Below are positions 33,116-46,600 of a DNA stretch of 64,000 bases, in pieces; the stretch's first letter is position 1; each line of letters opens with the position of its first letter. The notes below the pieces were generated by a model that had not been told where the DNA came from, made no database searches, and was given only the letters and a program-made list of their open reading frames with translations. The translations under genes were made by a program, and so were the position numbers. Origin of the DNA: Hyaloraphidium curvatum (lineage: Eukaryota > Monoblepharomycota > Hyaloraphidiomycetes > Hyaloraphidiales > Hyaloraphidiaceae); NCBI GenBank assembly GCA_025558095.1, contig JAIVFI010000003.1, forward strand, positions 744,001-808,000, in the 5' to 3' direction.

Positions 33116-34743
33116 CTAAGTACCCGAAGATCCAAACTCCGCGCTGAATGCCTCCAGGTCCCGGACGTTCTGCTCCGCAACGGATCGTCGGATGACCTTC
33201 AATGCGCTGGCAAAATCCTCGAACGATATGGGCCGCAGCTGACTCGCGGATAGATTCAGCACCCTGTCGCCAGCAGCCCGGATGGGTCCCAAGGCTGCCT
33301 CCTTGGCTGCGATGCAGTGTCAGCAAATCGACAGCGCACGATTGGCGTGCATCGTACCGAGGGCGGTGAGATCACTTCCAGAGTATCCATCCGTCAACGT
33401 GACCAGCTTCTTGATGTCTCGATCCTTCAAGGATGCGGTCTGATCGCGCAGGAGATTCCGCAGCAGTTGCTCCCGTGTCTCCGCGTCCGGAAGCGGAATG
33501 TATATCCTCTTGACAAAGCGGCGCCGAGCTGCCTCGTCCTGCACAGGCACCGTCATTCCCGCAGTCCCATGGAGAGTATGGATTTACCCACAAGGTCTTG
33601 AGGCCGATTCGTTGCCCCAATGACGAGAACCCTGTCCTCTGTGCTGGAGAACATCCCGTCAAACTGCACAAGAAACTCGGTCTTGAGTCGCCTCGTCGCT
33701 TCATTCTCGCCCTCGCCCCGGCTCGCGAGGATGGAATCGACCTCATCTAACGGGGACCGTGAGCATGCAAGACGATGGATGTAGCGTCGACTTACCAATG
33801 AAGATGATCGAGGGCTGAACATGACGAGCGCAGGCAAAAAGCGCCCTGACCATCTTCTCGGACTCACCGACGAATTTGGACGTGAGGCTCGAGGCAGAGA
33901 TGGAGAAGAATATGGCCTTCGAGGCCGTCGCGAGAGCCTGGGTGGTCCGAGGTGTTATGCTGCATCACAACGTCCTCTGCGCACCAGCTCACTCTTGCAA
34001 GCATAGTCTTGCCCGTCCCAGGGGGGCCGTAGAGCAAAAGCCCCTGGGACGGAGCGCGCAAACCGGTGAAGAGGTCGGGCCTCAGAAAGGGCAAGATAAC
34101 CAGCTCCCTGAGAGCCTGCTTGGCTGCAGTCAGGCCGGCTAATCTCGTGTGAGCGTGAATCGACGACGTGAGACCCCGTGACCAACCGATATCGCCCCAC
34201 GCGACCCCAGGCTTGTCCACGACGACTTCATTGAGAATCCGGATTGCCATAGTCGAATCCACGTTCGACTTCTTCAGCTCCTGCAGCGTCGACTTTGCGT
34301 CGATCTTTGGCCTCGCCGGTTGCACGAGATGTTGGGTCGCTGAACCCGAGTTTAGCTCGCGCCTGGGCGATCGGGGACACGACGTGCCTTGGTTCGTCTT
34401 GAGATCGCGGATTCGCTCCTCAACCTGCGCCAGAGTCTTCCTCATTTGCGCCTCGGCAGCACAGGCTTCGGCTCCCCTGATAGTCGTTTCAGATTCGGCA
34501 GCGAAACCACGGCGCGTGAACGCACCGATCGCTGTCCTTCGCCGTGCTTCCCTCCAAAGCGGCTCGCAAGCATTCTCTCCCAAGCTCGTATTCTCGCAGA
34601 GCTGTTGTCCGGTTCCCAGGTCCCGCGCCCTCCAGATCCAGGGCTCGCGAAATGTGCGCGTAGGCTTCCTGCCGCAGAGCCTGGCGGCTCTTCGTGGACA
34701 TCGATGCGTCTGCCGGGGCTTTGCTTCCCCTAAGTCCGAACAT
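33116..34743 (-). CDS. SPAST: Spastin-like AAA microtubule-severing ATPase
   Basis: Hexameric AAA ATPase that severs microtubules and acts with ESCRT-III. The N-terminal MIT-like helices read [20 protein letters not shown] and [14 protein letters not shown] (34500-34690). A linker precedes the AAA core: [33 protein letters not shown], Walker [11 protein letters not shown] (about 34000), Walker B region [15 protein letters not shown], and sensor region [11 protein letters not shown]. Downstream are [20 protein letters not shown] and [13 protein letters not shown] spliced to [20 protein letters not shown]. The end [19 protein letters not shown] matches the spastin/fidgetin C-terminus. MIT plus the C-terminal pattern favours spastin over katanin. 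No clear membrane hairpin is seen. It is divergent from RPN11 (95 bases). Confidence 0.88.
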
Positions 34744-34838
34744 CTTTCGTTGCTTTGAACATCGCGAGCGGAGGGAAACGGAGTCTCCGCGCGCGCGTTG
34801 GGTCCCGCGTTCCATTCCAACACCGAACAGCACCCACA
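34744..34838. promoter_or_regulatory. Shared divergent promoter region spastin/RPN11
   Basis: Only 95 bases lie between the start codons of spastin (minus) and RPN11 (plus), so transcription of both must start within or very near this gap. Confidence 0.4.
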
Positions 34839-36047
<1,209 letters not shown>

Positions 36048-36174
36048 AGGCCCAGTATCCTGAATACCAGCGAACTTTGTCTATACCAAAAGAATACAAG
36101 GAGAAAAGAAAGCAAAAGGAGTATGACAAAGGTCCGGAGCACACGTCCCAAGAGCCATTCGCCGACAGGGTGCG

Positions 36175-37636
36175 CTACGAAATGAAGGCTTTCCGGGCCT
36201 GGTCAATCGTGAACAGCTGTCCCGTCCGCGGACACTTGATCTGGCCGCCGTGCATCGCCGCGATATCTTGCAAAGCCTGTTCGCATCACCAGTTAGCAGA
36301 AGACAGCAGCGCGTTCGGAGGCGACGAACCTGAAGGGAGTAAACGTAGCCATTCGGAAGCACCATCGGAGGATTGTGCTCATCCATAATGTCGCCGGTCA
36401 CGCGGCACACGATGCACGAGTTGACATGGTGCGCGTTGGGCAGCTTCTGAGCAAGCGCTCCAAACGTGTCAGCGGCGCAGACGGGGCAGTTCATGTTCTG
36501 GTTGTCCGATTGGTAGCACTGCGGGGTGCGCAGGGCTGCCAGCCCGCCTTGAAGGGTCATTTCCAGAAGGGAGACGGATGTGAGGGAATTTAGGCTGTAG
36601 TTATCTTGCCGGAACTGTTCGACGAGCTGGCTCCAGCGCTCAGAATCGTACAGTTTCTGAAAGGTGTGAGAATGCGGTGCACGGCGTAGGTTCTCAGCCT
36701 CACTTTGTACAAATCGCACGCCGTATCGGACCGAAAGGCAAGAAGGGCCATCGCTTGCTGGATGTCGACCATATGGTTCTCTGAGAACGTCGCGAGATGT
36801 TTTCGCGCGTAATCGATAGCTTCCGCGAGGCGCCGCGAGCGCGCCAGCTCAACAAACTCCTGGAGCCGAAGCTGGAACTCGAGGGTGCTCTGCGGTCGGA
36901 GCGTCGTCAAGGTGCGGATCGAAAAGAGTCCGAACGAACGAACCTTCAGCTTCCGCAAATTGGACCTGTTCTCGGCGCACCATGCGAGCGCCTCGGAACA
37001 GCTATGCCGCGCTAAAGAGTCCTCAATAACCTTGGCCTGCGCGAAAAGCTCGATGTCGACCAGAGACTGGTGAAAACGTCAGGTCCAGTCGCACGTCAAG
37101 CCGCACCTCAACCTGCTGGTCGCACGCACCTCAATGTTTGCATCCTTGGCTAGCTTCTCTGCCGTAGCTGTGCAGCCGTTCCGGAGCACGTAGTCGACCA
37201 GCATGCGGTCGAGCCGAGTCTTGCTCCAGTGCTGGTATGCGTCCGTGTCCATGAACTGGATGTCGGCGAGCTCCTCCAAGTGATCCAGCCTCTGCTTGGT
37301 CCTCGAGGTGTACAGAGCCTCCTCCTGCTTCGTTTCCTTGAGCTTCCTCTTCAACTTCTGCAGCCGCTCGACCATGGCATCCAGGGTCCTGTAGGCATCC
37401 TCCGAGTTCACTGCCCCGTGCGTCGCCTTGTTGGCCAGATCGGAGACCCCGTTGCTGAGCGTGGTGAGCTCCTTCTCAATGTATTTCTGCGACGTGCGCG
37501 CGGCCCTCTTGAGTTGCTCGAACGGCAGCTTGGGGGAGGTGAGGGGGATCCTTCCCGGAGCGCCGCACGCGCCTACCTTGATGAGGGGCTGCTCCAGCTG
37601 GATCAGGCCTTCGGTCTGTAGCTTGACGGACGCCAT
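36175..37636 (-). CDS. MAEA: MAEA / GID9, catalytic subunit of the CTLH E3 ubiquitin ligase
   Basis: RING-like E3 subunit of the GID/CTLH complex, which controls gluconeogenic enzymes in yeast and other targets in animals. The start MASVKLQTEGLIQLEQP leads into a coiled coil (LPFEQLKRAARTSQKYIEKE, MVERLQKLKRKLKE). The LisH block is TRLDRMLVDYVLRNGCTATA. CTLH/CRA follow: STLEFQLRLQEFVELARSRR, ALLAFRSDTACDLYK, WSQLVEQFRQDNYSLNSLTS and LQGGLAALRTPQCY. The RING-Gid domain has CPVCAADTFGALAQKLPNAH, CRVTGDIMDEHNPPMVLPNG and, after an intron, IKCPRTGQLFTIDQARKAF to the stop. The Cys/His layout matches MAEA. It has five or so short introns. Confidence 0.95.
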
Positions 37637-38195
37637 GCTGAGCGCGCCGCGGGCCTGACGCGCCGGACAGCGTCACTCCGGCGGGTGCGTGCACGCGCAC
37701 AGCACGCGCCCTCCCGCGCCGCGTTGTCCCATCAACACCGGAGAGGTGCGACTCCAACAAAGCAACAAACAACTGCCGGAAGAGCGGCTGCATCGGGCTC
37801 TGCTCGCCAAAGCGCGCACCGCCTTCATCGGGCTCGGCCGCTGCGCCTGGGCAGATCTGCGCCGCCCGGCGGAAACGACCACCCACGCGTCCCGGACCCA
37901 ACAACCCTAGTGCCGCGGCACAGGGGGGCAGCCTCGGGTTGAGTTGAAGCCCCTGGCACATCTGCGACGTTGCCCTCCTCGGCCTTGAGGGCGGGCGACT
38001 CAGGGCAGTTGTTTACGGGGTCGGGGCCAGCTCGGACTTCACACCGGCCTTGGCATTGCAGCGCTCTGCCTATGGTCTACAGCAAGGTCCTCTCTCTCTG
38101 AAAGGGTCCTTCACTTGCACCTGGCGCCCTGTGCTTTGGTGCTGGACATTGCTCCACTCAACCCCGGCCCAGGCGAAGTCATTGCGTCTGCAAAC
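37637..38195. promoter_or_regulatory. Divergent intergenic region MAEA/FZR1
   Basis: These 559 bases separate the MAEA start (minus) from the chosen FZR1 start (plus). The sequence shows short open frames but no recognisable exon; an upstream FZR1 exon cannot be excluded because the reading frame is open back to about 38115. Confidence 0.35.
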
Positions 38196-40126
38196 ATGCA
38201 GCCTTCAGCGTCGAAGCGCTTGCGTTCGACGGCGTCGAGCTCGGCTTCAGTCTCGCACTCTGTCTCCGTGCCGGCCACTCTTCCGGAGATCAATCCCGCC
38301 GCGTATCCTGCCAGGGCGAACGCGCCGGGTTCCTCACCGGTCTCGGCCGGAGGCTCCCGAGGCATCCCACTCCCGGCTTTCGCGGGCGCAATACCGTCTT
38401 CTTCATCGAGCTCGAACTCCATGCTGCCTTTCGCCGTTCCGCACCGCTCGCCGCCGCACACTCCCACGAGGCGAAAATCCACCCAGTACAGCGACAGGCG
38501 CGTACCGAGCTCCGCATGCCGAGCATCTTATCCTGACGTCCGCCACCAGGTTCATCCCTGCGCGCAACGGTGTGGACATTCCGACCAACTTCCACGCCTT
38601 GGGGCCGGACATGTCTTCGCCTACTCGCAGCGAAAAGCGCAAGCAACCTTCAGGCGACGTCGATGCCCAGAAAGGTGCGATGATCGCCGATGACGCCCTG
38701 TTCTCGGCGTTGACCAACTTCCAACCGCGCAGAGGAGGCAAACCGGACGTACGACCTGGTTCTGAGGTCGGAGCTGCTCGGGAGCGAGATCAGTGCGGAA
38801 GACGTGGCAAGCACGACGATTCGCGCCATACCTTCGACACCGACAAAGTCGCCGCACAAGCCAATCCTGCAGTTCAAGTCGCCGCGGAAGACCGTCACGA
38901 AGGTGGTCACCGCGACGGACGAGCGCTTTTCCACAACCCCGATCGGCTCGGATAGCCAACGGCTGCTTCTTTCGCCGCGCAAGACGCCGCGTCACATCTC
39001 GAAAACGCCCTACAAGGTGCTCGATGCGCCGGACCTTCAGGACGACTTCTACCTGAACCTGGTGGACTGGGGAAGCGGCAACGTTCTCGGCGTCGGGTTG
39101 GGGCACTGCGTCTACCTCTGGAACGCCAACACCTCCATCGTCACCAAGCTTTGCGAGCTTACCTCGGAGGCCGTGACTTCAGTGCAGTGGATGCCCAGGG
39201 TCAGTACCTTTTTTTAAGCCTTCCCTTGATTGCCGTTCTAAAGTCCGTCCAGGGAAACCAGATCGCCATTGGCACCGCGAAAGGCTCCGTGCAATTGTGG
39301 GACGTTGCCCGCGAGAAGAAGATTCGGCAGTTCGACAACCACACCGGCCGAGTCGGTGAGTACGGTGCGACTCGAGACACCCTGTCTACGGGCTGACTGG
39401 CGGACGTCTGTAGGTACCATGGCGTCTCTGGACAACATCCTGACTTCCGGAAGCCGGGATCGCAAGATCTACCACCGCGACATTCGCGTCTCCAGCGACT
39501 ACGTGCGGAAGCTGACCGGGCACAAGCAGGAGGTCTGCGGGCTGAAGTGGAACACCGAAGAGACCCAACTGGCATCGGGCGGCAACGACAACAAGTTGCT
39601 GGTCTGGAACAAGATGGACGAGCACGGGCCAGTGCTGCGGTTCTCGGAGCACATCGCCGCCGTCAAGGCGATCGCGTGGTCGCCTATCCAGCGGGGCATC
39701 CTTGCCAGCGGGGGCGGCACTGCAGATCGCCGGATCCGATTCTGGAACACGCTCACGGGCCAGAGCCTGAGCAGCATCGACACGGGATCGCAGGTGTGCA
39801 ATCTCGCTTGGTCCAAGACCAGCAATGAGCTCGTCAGCACGCACGGTTACTCGCAAAACCAAGTCATCGTGTGGAAGTACCCGACGATGCAGCAGATAGC
39901 CGTGCTCACCGGCCACACCATGCGCGTGCTCTACCTGGCGATGTCTCCAGACGGCCAGAACGTCGTTACGGGTGCAGGGGACGAGACTCTGCGCTTCTGG
40001 GTACGTTCACGCGGGTTCTGGGTCCAGCTTCCATCTTACGGTCTTTCGTTGCAGAGCGTCTTCTCGAAGGGACGGCAAAAGGAGAACGAGGACAGCGTGC
40101 TGCGCCCCTTCAACCACATCCGCTGA
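38196..40126 (+). CDS. FZR1: FZR1 / CDH1, APC/C activator
   Basis: WD40 coactivator that brings substrates to the anaphase-promoting complex in late mitosis and G1. The Ser/Pro-rich leader starts MQPSASKRLRSTASSS. The C-box DRFIPAR is formed only if CAGTACAGCGACAG (near 38491) is spliced to GTTCATCCCTGCG (near 38551). FZR1-type blocks follow: LLSPRKTPRHISKTPYKVLD and APDLQDDFYLNLVDW. Seven blades come next, with GNQIAIGTAKGSVQLWD, LTSGSRDRKIYHRDIR, KQEVCGLKWNTEETQLASGG and GDETLRFW. The chain ends RPFNHIR, keeping the C-terminal Ile-Arg that docks on APC/C TPR subunits. The LDAPxLQDDFYLNLVDW stretch favours FZR1/CDH1 over CDC20. Confidence 0.95.
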
Positions 40127-41622
40127 TACCAGCCTTGCTCCGCGGATGCAAGGCTTCATTCTGTACATCGCCACGCGATATCCCAGAATTGCTCCTGTCT
40201 GGACATTTGCTCAACTCGTTCAATCTAGGTCGGATTTGGTGGACTCTTTTCATTGTGTTGGTGGTGTCGCTCTGTAGCGAGTTGGGATGGTGGAGGTGAT
40301 AGAGCCTGCTTTGGCCCGGCAGATCGGCATGCTTGTCCGTCCCAGCGCAACCCAGGCGTTCGAGGACCGACAAGGCAAACGCAACCCGAGCAGATGGAAC
40401 GATCATCATTCAAATCGTCAGCATATTCACTTCTCCTCGGCCTTCGCCGCCACGTCTGATGGAAAAGCGTCAGGGGACGCTTTCAGAGAGGACCAGCAAA
40501 CAACCCACTGCCGCGCTTCGCGAAGCGTTGGTTCCGGAGGAATTTGGGGTCCACACCGCGCAGCGAAGGATGCCGCTGCTTCTTCGGCCGCTTAATTCCG
40601 TTGCGGTGTTGCTTGTGCGATTGGTTGTGGTTCTGCACGGCGACGAGACAAAGGCGACACCCATGAGAACATAGTCCGGAAGAAACGTCGAACAAAGCCG
40701 TCCGTCAGGCCAGGTTCTCCCTCCAGGTCATTTGTCCAACAGGAGCCCCATGAGGTTTTCGCGGCGAGTACCACTCCAAACCACCCGAAGCAAGCTCCAT
40801 GAAGCCTCCAACCAATGGCCCAATCCTCCGACTCAAATCCCAGTCTAGGATCCACGTTACTCACAGTGTGGTTCTTGCTGTGGGATGGGGCACAGGTTCA
40901 GCAACGGCGAACTGGTCCAGGATCCGCAGGTACCAACCTCTTCGCCATCGCTGCGTTCCCAAAGCCTCCCGAGCAACAAAATGTACTACAGAACGCGAGA
41001 GTAACGCGGAAAGGGGGGAGGGAGAGACAGCCAGAGTAAGCCACGAGTCCTCGGAGCCTGATTCCGCCCCGTCAGCGGTCCTGGAGCCCGCCGTCCACAT
41101 CCATGGCCGCCTGCCACATCGCAGACAACAGGACCCTCCTCCCCGGCCGCCAGGAACCACGACGCCCCCAAGACTACTCACAGCCAGCGGCAATCGAACA
41201 GACGACCCGAAGGGAATTGCTCCGTAAACAATCGAAACCCCGCGGGTGCGAAAAGGTTTGCCTCCTAAATCCATCCAAAACTATAATCGGCGAGGACGAG
41301 CAGTCGTACCGGACCGTGTCACCGGCGAGGGGCGCAAGCTTCTTGTCTGGTGGCCGCTGCCGAAAGTGAAGCGCTCCAAAACCACCTTGTTACGTCAAGT
41401 CTTCACTGTGGGACAACTGAGCCGACGTGGATGGATTTTTCTTGCACCCGCGCTCTCTTCCCACCTCCACGCCTCCGAGAAGCTGAGGTGAGTAGCGGAC
41501 CATTCTGACAGACAGATTCTAGGAGGAACGCTCGCGAGAAAACGGCGGAAAATGTACCGAACCGTGAATCAAGTTCTCTTCGCACCCTACAACCGTCCCT
41601 GCGACCGCCCACGCCCGGAGCT
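40127..41622. other. Sparse region without an assignable gene
   Basis: About 1.5 kb between FZR1 (plus) and the dynein light intermediate chain (minus), the largest unexplained gap. Two weak candidates were seen. One is a 71-codon plus-strand frame starting [14 protein letters not shown] near 40460, which contains the hydrophobic stretch [15 protein letters not shown] and stops at 40674. The other is a minus-strand frame starting at 41274 (MDLGGKPFRTRGVSIVYGAI). Neither has a recognised domain. Base composition is less GC-rich than in neighbouring genes, consistent with UTR or non-coding sequence. Confidence 0.4.
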
Positions 41623-43481
41623 CTATTCGTTACCGAGATTCGAGCTCGAGTTCGTGGGGCTCGGCGTGGCCCTTGGCCCGGCGGGCCCACGCTTGAGCAG
41701 CGAGTCGAAAAAGTTTGCAATGACCTCGTTCTGGGATCCCGCTGGCGCGGTGCCGGATGCAGCCGCAGCAGCCGCGGCTGGCAGGCTTTCTGCCGCGTTT
41801 GATGGAGCCGGACGATCCTTTGGCGCATCCTGTCCGAGGTCTCGCATAAGCAGACCGCACCGCCGAGGAGGATGAGTACCTACGGACGCCACTCGCCTGT
41901 TGGCGGTAAGGCGGGCGAGCTTTGCGGCGATGTCGTCCAGCTCTTGGGTCGAATTAGATGCGCTGACGTTCGGAGGCCTGCCCCTGAGGTCGCCAGCTGA
42001 GGCCGCGGGTGTACGCTGCATCTCGGCCAAATGCCGCTGGAGAAAGGCCTGGTCGTCCTCGGCTGCGATCGTCGTCTTCGCCATCAACGCCTGGTCCGCA
42101 GGTGTTAGCGCCAGAACGTCGGATTGGCGACACACAACCCACGCTCTCGACGCCTCGTTTTTCCTTGATCTTGCTCGAGTACTCAGCCTTGACTTGCTCC
42201 CAGAGAGCGCTGCTGATACTTTGACAATCAAAGGCCTCGTTCAAGACTCCAATCTTGCCCCAGCTATCCCATCCGGCGGGAACGAGGACAGTGTTGCGGT
42301 CTACGACCTGTGGCCGGATCGAAGTCGAGTACTTCTCCGCGACTCGGGCCGACAAGGCAGACTGTGGCGGCAGGAGAAGGCTCAGCCGAAGGATGTAGGA
42401 TCGCAGAAGTTGATACGAGGCGGGGTTGCTGGATGACACGTAGAACAGGGATGCTCCGTCTTGCAGCGTATCGTCAGAACGTGCCCCATCGGACACCTCG
42501 ACGAGCTCACATTTGAGGCAGATGGTGCGAAGCATTTGCTGGATGTAATCAAACTGCTGCTCTTTGAAGTCATGTTCTCGCTCGAGCGCTTTCGTAGCGT
42601 CAGCCTGCGGTCGAGTGTGACTTTGGGATGTTTGCAACAGCAACGCAAGAGCGGAGCATACCTTTGAGCATACAACGAGAATGGGAATGCCCAAGCTATT
42701 TGCCAAACAGCCTTGCGGAAGCGGTATAACGACGCCAGCTTTACTGGACGTGGGCAAGGGTCCGCCAGGCTTGCCAGCGTCCTGGATGCCGTCCTCCGAG
42801 ACCGCTCCGTCTGCCGTCTGCTTTGCCGGCTCCGAATAGTCGCGAATGGCTTGCTCCACTTGTTTCGATAGCGTCAGCGAGCTTAGCGGGGGCTCACCGC
42901 CAGTGTGATACCCACGCTGCGCCTTCCCGGCTTCCACGACGGCCGGAGCCTTGCCAGAAAGCTCGGCAATCGCCCTCTCAAGAATGGAAAGCCAGCGCTC
43001 CAAGCTTTCGACCCATGTCCACGGCCGCTTCCAATCCAGGGTAATGGCAACAACGGAGGTTTGGAACGTGTCCTGGTTCAAGGCGAATGGAAGAAGCGTC
43101 GCGTAGGCTGGAGACGAAGCTAGCCTGAAGACCGACATCCTCGCAGCAACATCTGAAGCCCGGGACCGACATGAGACGATCCAGGTGCCCAGAAGGTACC
43201 AGCTTTGCTTGCAGCTCACCCTCGTCGTCCCGGACGTCGAAGGACGTGTAGGACAGAGCCAGGTCCGTCCCGGCAGCCTCTGCCCCGTCAGCATTGTCCG
43301 CAAGACGCGTGTCGGAAGTTCCTTTGAGCGCGTTGACCAGCGTGGTCTTCCCCGACTGGGAGTCGCCGAGGACCACGAGGGAACGCGTCGGGATCGCCTT
43401 CGAGGTCGACGCGCTCTGGAGGACCTCCGACCAAATGGGCGTCGGCTGCATGCCCGGAGAAATCGCAACGCCGGTCGCCAT
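41623..43481 (-). CDS. DYNC1LI: Cytoplasmic dynein 1 light intermediate chain
   Basis: Dynein subunit linking the heavy chain to cargo adaptors. The G-protein-like domain starts with IWSEVLQSAS and a P-loop SLVVLGDSQSGKTTLVNALK (near 43340). Then come ALSYTSFDVRDDEGELQAKL, FQTSVVAITLDWKRPWTWVE, GIPILVVCSK, FDYIQQMLRTICLKC and GASLFYVSSSNPASYQLLRS. DRNTVLVPAGWDSWGKIGVL is the family signature (about 42240-42300). After an intron the C-terminal adaptor-binding part is mostly disordered but keeps a helix, EVIANFFDSLLKRG, close to the NFFNSLL helix that binds Hook, BICD and RILP-type adaptors in animals. About 540 residues, with a few short introns. It lies 158 bases downstream of the TFIIIC gene on the same strand. 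Confidence 0.93.
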
Positions 43482-43638
43482 GGAGCCGGCGCCCGCGAGG
43501 TAAGTTGAATGGAAAGGAACAACGTCCCGCACGCCGGTCGCTGCGTTGAGGGGCGTCACCGATCTGGTGACCGATCACACGTACGGACAAGCACTGGATG
43601 TAGGAATTGCGGAACGGAAAGATGGTCGACGCATGAAA

Positions 43639-46600
43639 TCATTCAAACGTGTAGACATCCTCCACCCTGACCAGGCCCGCGGCGCCTCCAGAGGCTATCA
43701 GGGACTCCGATCCCAGGTTGGGGTTCCAAGACACCCGATGGACAGCGACCTGTTCTGGGGCAAAGAGGGGGTTCTTCCAGCGCTTGACCTCGACCTTCAG
43801 ATCCTGTTTCGCCGATCGACCGTTAGAAAGACGTGCAGAGGACGGCAGTGCCACGCACCTGAGGCTGCACGTTTTCGACAAAGGTGTAGACCGAGCTCTC
43901 GTGGTCCCACAACAACCGGTAGGCCGTGACCTGAACCGTCTTGATCGTTCTCCGTCCCAGCCGGTTGATGTTGGCGAACGCGACCGAACCGTCCGCGGAG
44001 CCCGAAACCAAGAAAGGGTGCATCAAGGACGCATCAATGTCCTGGCACAGGGCGTGCGTCAATAACGACCGCGGGCAGGAAAGCGGAGAGGTGCTCACCC
44101 AAACGGCGTTCGAGTGGCACATGATGGTCCGCGAAAGCGGAACGCGGGATTCATCGTCTTCCGGGGGCTTCTTCTTCGGATCCTCCTCCAACGGCGTGCA
44201 GAAACGGACATTATTGTCAATGTCGCCGAACGCGAACCCGAGGAACTGAGGCGTGACGCGGAGCGCAAGTCCGAACTCTGTAGCTGGTGATCAGAACCAC
44301 ATCTCCGTGTTAGGTCGGCCGCGCTCGTACCTCTCTGCCTGTAAACCGCAATCCGGCTTGCAGTGTTGCGAATGTCCGTGATGGCGACACGACCGTCAAG
44401 TGAGCAGCTGACCAACTCGTTCGGAACTTCAGGAGGCCAAGGCAACTTGCCCCCGTCCCCCGCAACCGATTCGCGGTAATCCGAGAACCGCATCCGGCGG
44501 TAGCTGTCGTTCCAATCCATCTGTGTGATCGCAGTGTCGTGCGCTTGGAAGAAGCTCGTGGGATCTGGAAACCGCAGAGCATCAGTCGATGAAGCGGTCT
44601 CTGCGGATCCTTGAAACCTACATGTCCTTTCGGCAGACATCGCATGAGCCGGCGCTCTGTCAACAACGGTCTTTCCCTTGCGATCGCTACCGGCAGATCG
44701 AGTCGCATGTGCAACAAGCTCATTGACGTTCCACAACCCGATGAAACCTGGCCTTCGGTGAGAAAGTGCGAGACGTGAGCTGCAAAGCTTGCCTACCGTC
44801 CGTGCATGCGACAGCGAGCCTGCTGTTGCCTCCCCAACTGATCCTCCACAGGTAGTGCTCCGGCGATTCGAGGTTCGCGAACGGCGTTGCTTTGGCTGTC
44901 GAGGCAGCGTCGATTCACGCTGTTCGTCGGAAGGAGCACACGACAGAACGCACCGTACACCGTGCCTTCGACGCCGAGCTGTCGCCTCAGCTCTTCCGGA
45001 TGGGGAACAGCGAACAGTCGCACGCTTCCGTCCGCGAATGAAGCTGCCAAGACTCCCAGACGCGGGAGGAGTCCTCGGCTCAATCCTTGGGGAAGCTACC
45101 GCAAGCTGCTCAGCAAAGACCTCCCAAGCCTCCCAAATCTCTCACCGTTGCCTCGTATCCTCCGTACGGCATCCACTTCAGGTCCCAGCAATCTCCGTAG
45201 TCGTGCAAGAGGCACAGGTCCAGAACCGGCGACGTCCACTCCTTGCCAGCGGGAAAGCGCCAAAGCTGTAAGCAGCCGGGTCCGGGATTCCGCGTGGCAA
45301 GAATGCTGTGGATTTCGCTGACGTTGGACGCCGTGCCGACGGCCAGGTATTGCGATGCTGCAGAGGCGTTGGAATGGGCGCACCCAACTGCGCGGAGTGC
45401 TCACTGCTTCCGTCGACCCCGGGACACCACTGCAATCCCCAAACCGCACCCGACGCGTTGATGACCGTGCCGACCTTGCTCTTGGCCTCTGAATCAGGCG
45501 CCAAGTGATCAGTTATGGGCCAATGTGGGACCGGTACCGGACTACTTACCGAGAACGCAACTCTCGTGCCTTTGCAAAGTCTTGGCGTCCGGCTCAGCCT
45601 TCGACGAGACCTTGAACTTGATCTCGACCGACTCCCGCTTCGGCAGGTATGCCGCCCGTTGACTGCTCGATCCGTAAGCACACAACGTTTCCCCAATTAC
45701 GAGCACCCGCACCTCTCTTCGACCACCGCAAAGTCCGACACCGCGGGCCGCAAGGACCCGTTGAGGAACCGCTCTTCCGAGCGCGCCGCGGATGCGTCGT
45801 CGTACTCGCACGTTGCCGCCTTGACTTTGCCCTTCTCCGGGATCTCCGACAGGTCGTCCTCGTTGGCCGTGCTCGCCCGCGGCTTGGGCTTGCGCACGTA
45901 CGTCTCCTCGCCGTCCGAGTTGATCACCGTCTCCTTGGCTTTCTCCTTCTTCTTCTTGGGCGGCTTGGCGGCGTCGGCCCGCTCCTTGCCGCGGCCCACG
46001 ACGAAAGGGAGTGACTTGGGCGTCTTGTTGTCCGGGAAGAGCACCTTGTACTCGGAGAACTTGAGGGGGAACATGCCCGGCTGGAGCGAGGTGTAGAGGT
46101 TGGCGACGTCGTCCTGCATGAGGGAGAGCAGGGCCTCGGGGTCCGCGGCATCCTGCGTCGCGGCGGTCGCCCTGTGCTCGGGTTCCTTGGGGAAGCACCA
46201 GATCAGGAAGTGCACGATTTCGTGCACGTAGTGCCCCGCTGGAGGGACCCGAGGTTCAGCGCCGCCGTGCGAGGCAGGCCGAGTAGCACCCACAGTGGTA
46301 CTTGACGCCCTCGTGGTTGAGAAAGTCCTTGGTGCAGGAAGGCACGTAGCACTTGTAGCGCTTGCCCTCCGTGCGGACCTTGAAGACCTTTTCCTCCTTC
46401 TCTTCCTCCTCCGGGGCTGCGGGTTGCTCGGAAGGATCCTGAGCAGCACCGTCCGCTCCTCCTGCTCCATCCGCACCCGCGGAGTCCAGCCTCGCGGCCT
46501 TGCTCGGCGCCTGGCCCTCCGGGCCGTCGACCGCCGGCCTCTTCTGCCCCGCCGCGGGCGACGTGGCCGGATTGTCCCCATCGACGGCCATGCCGCCGCT

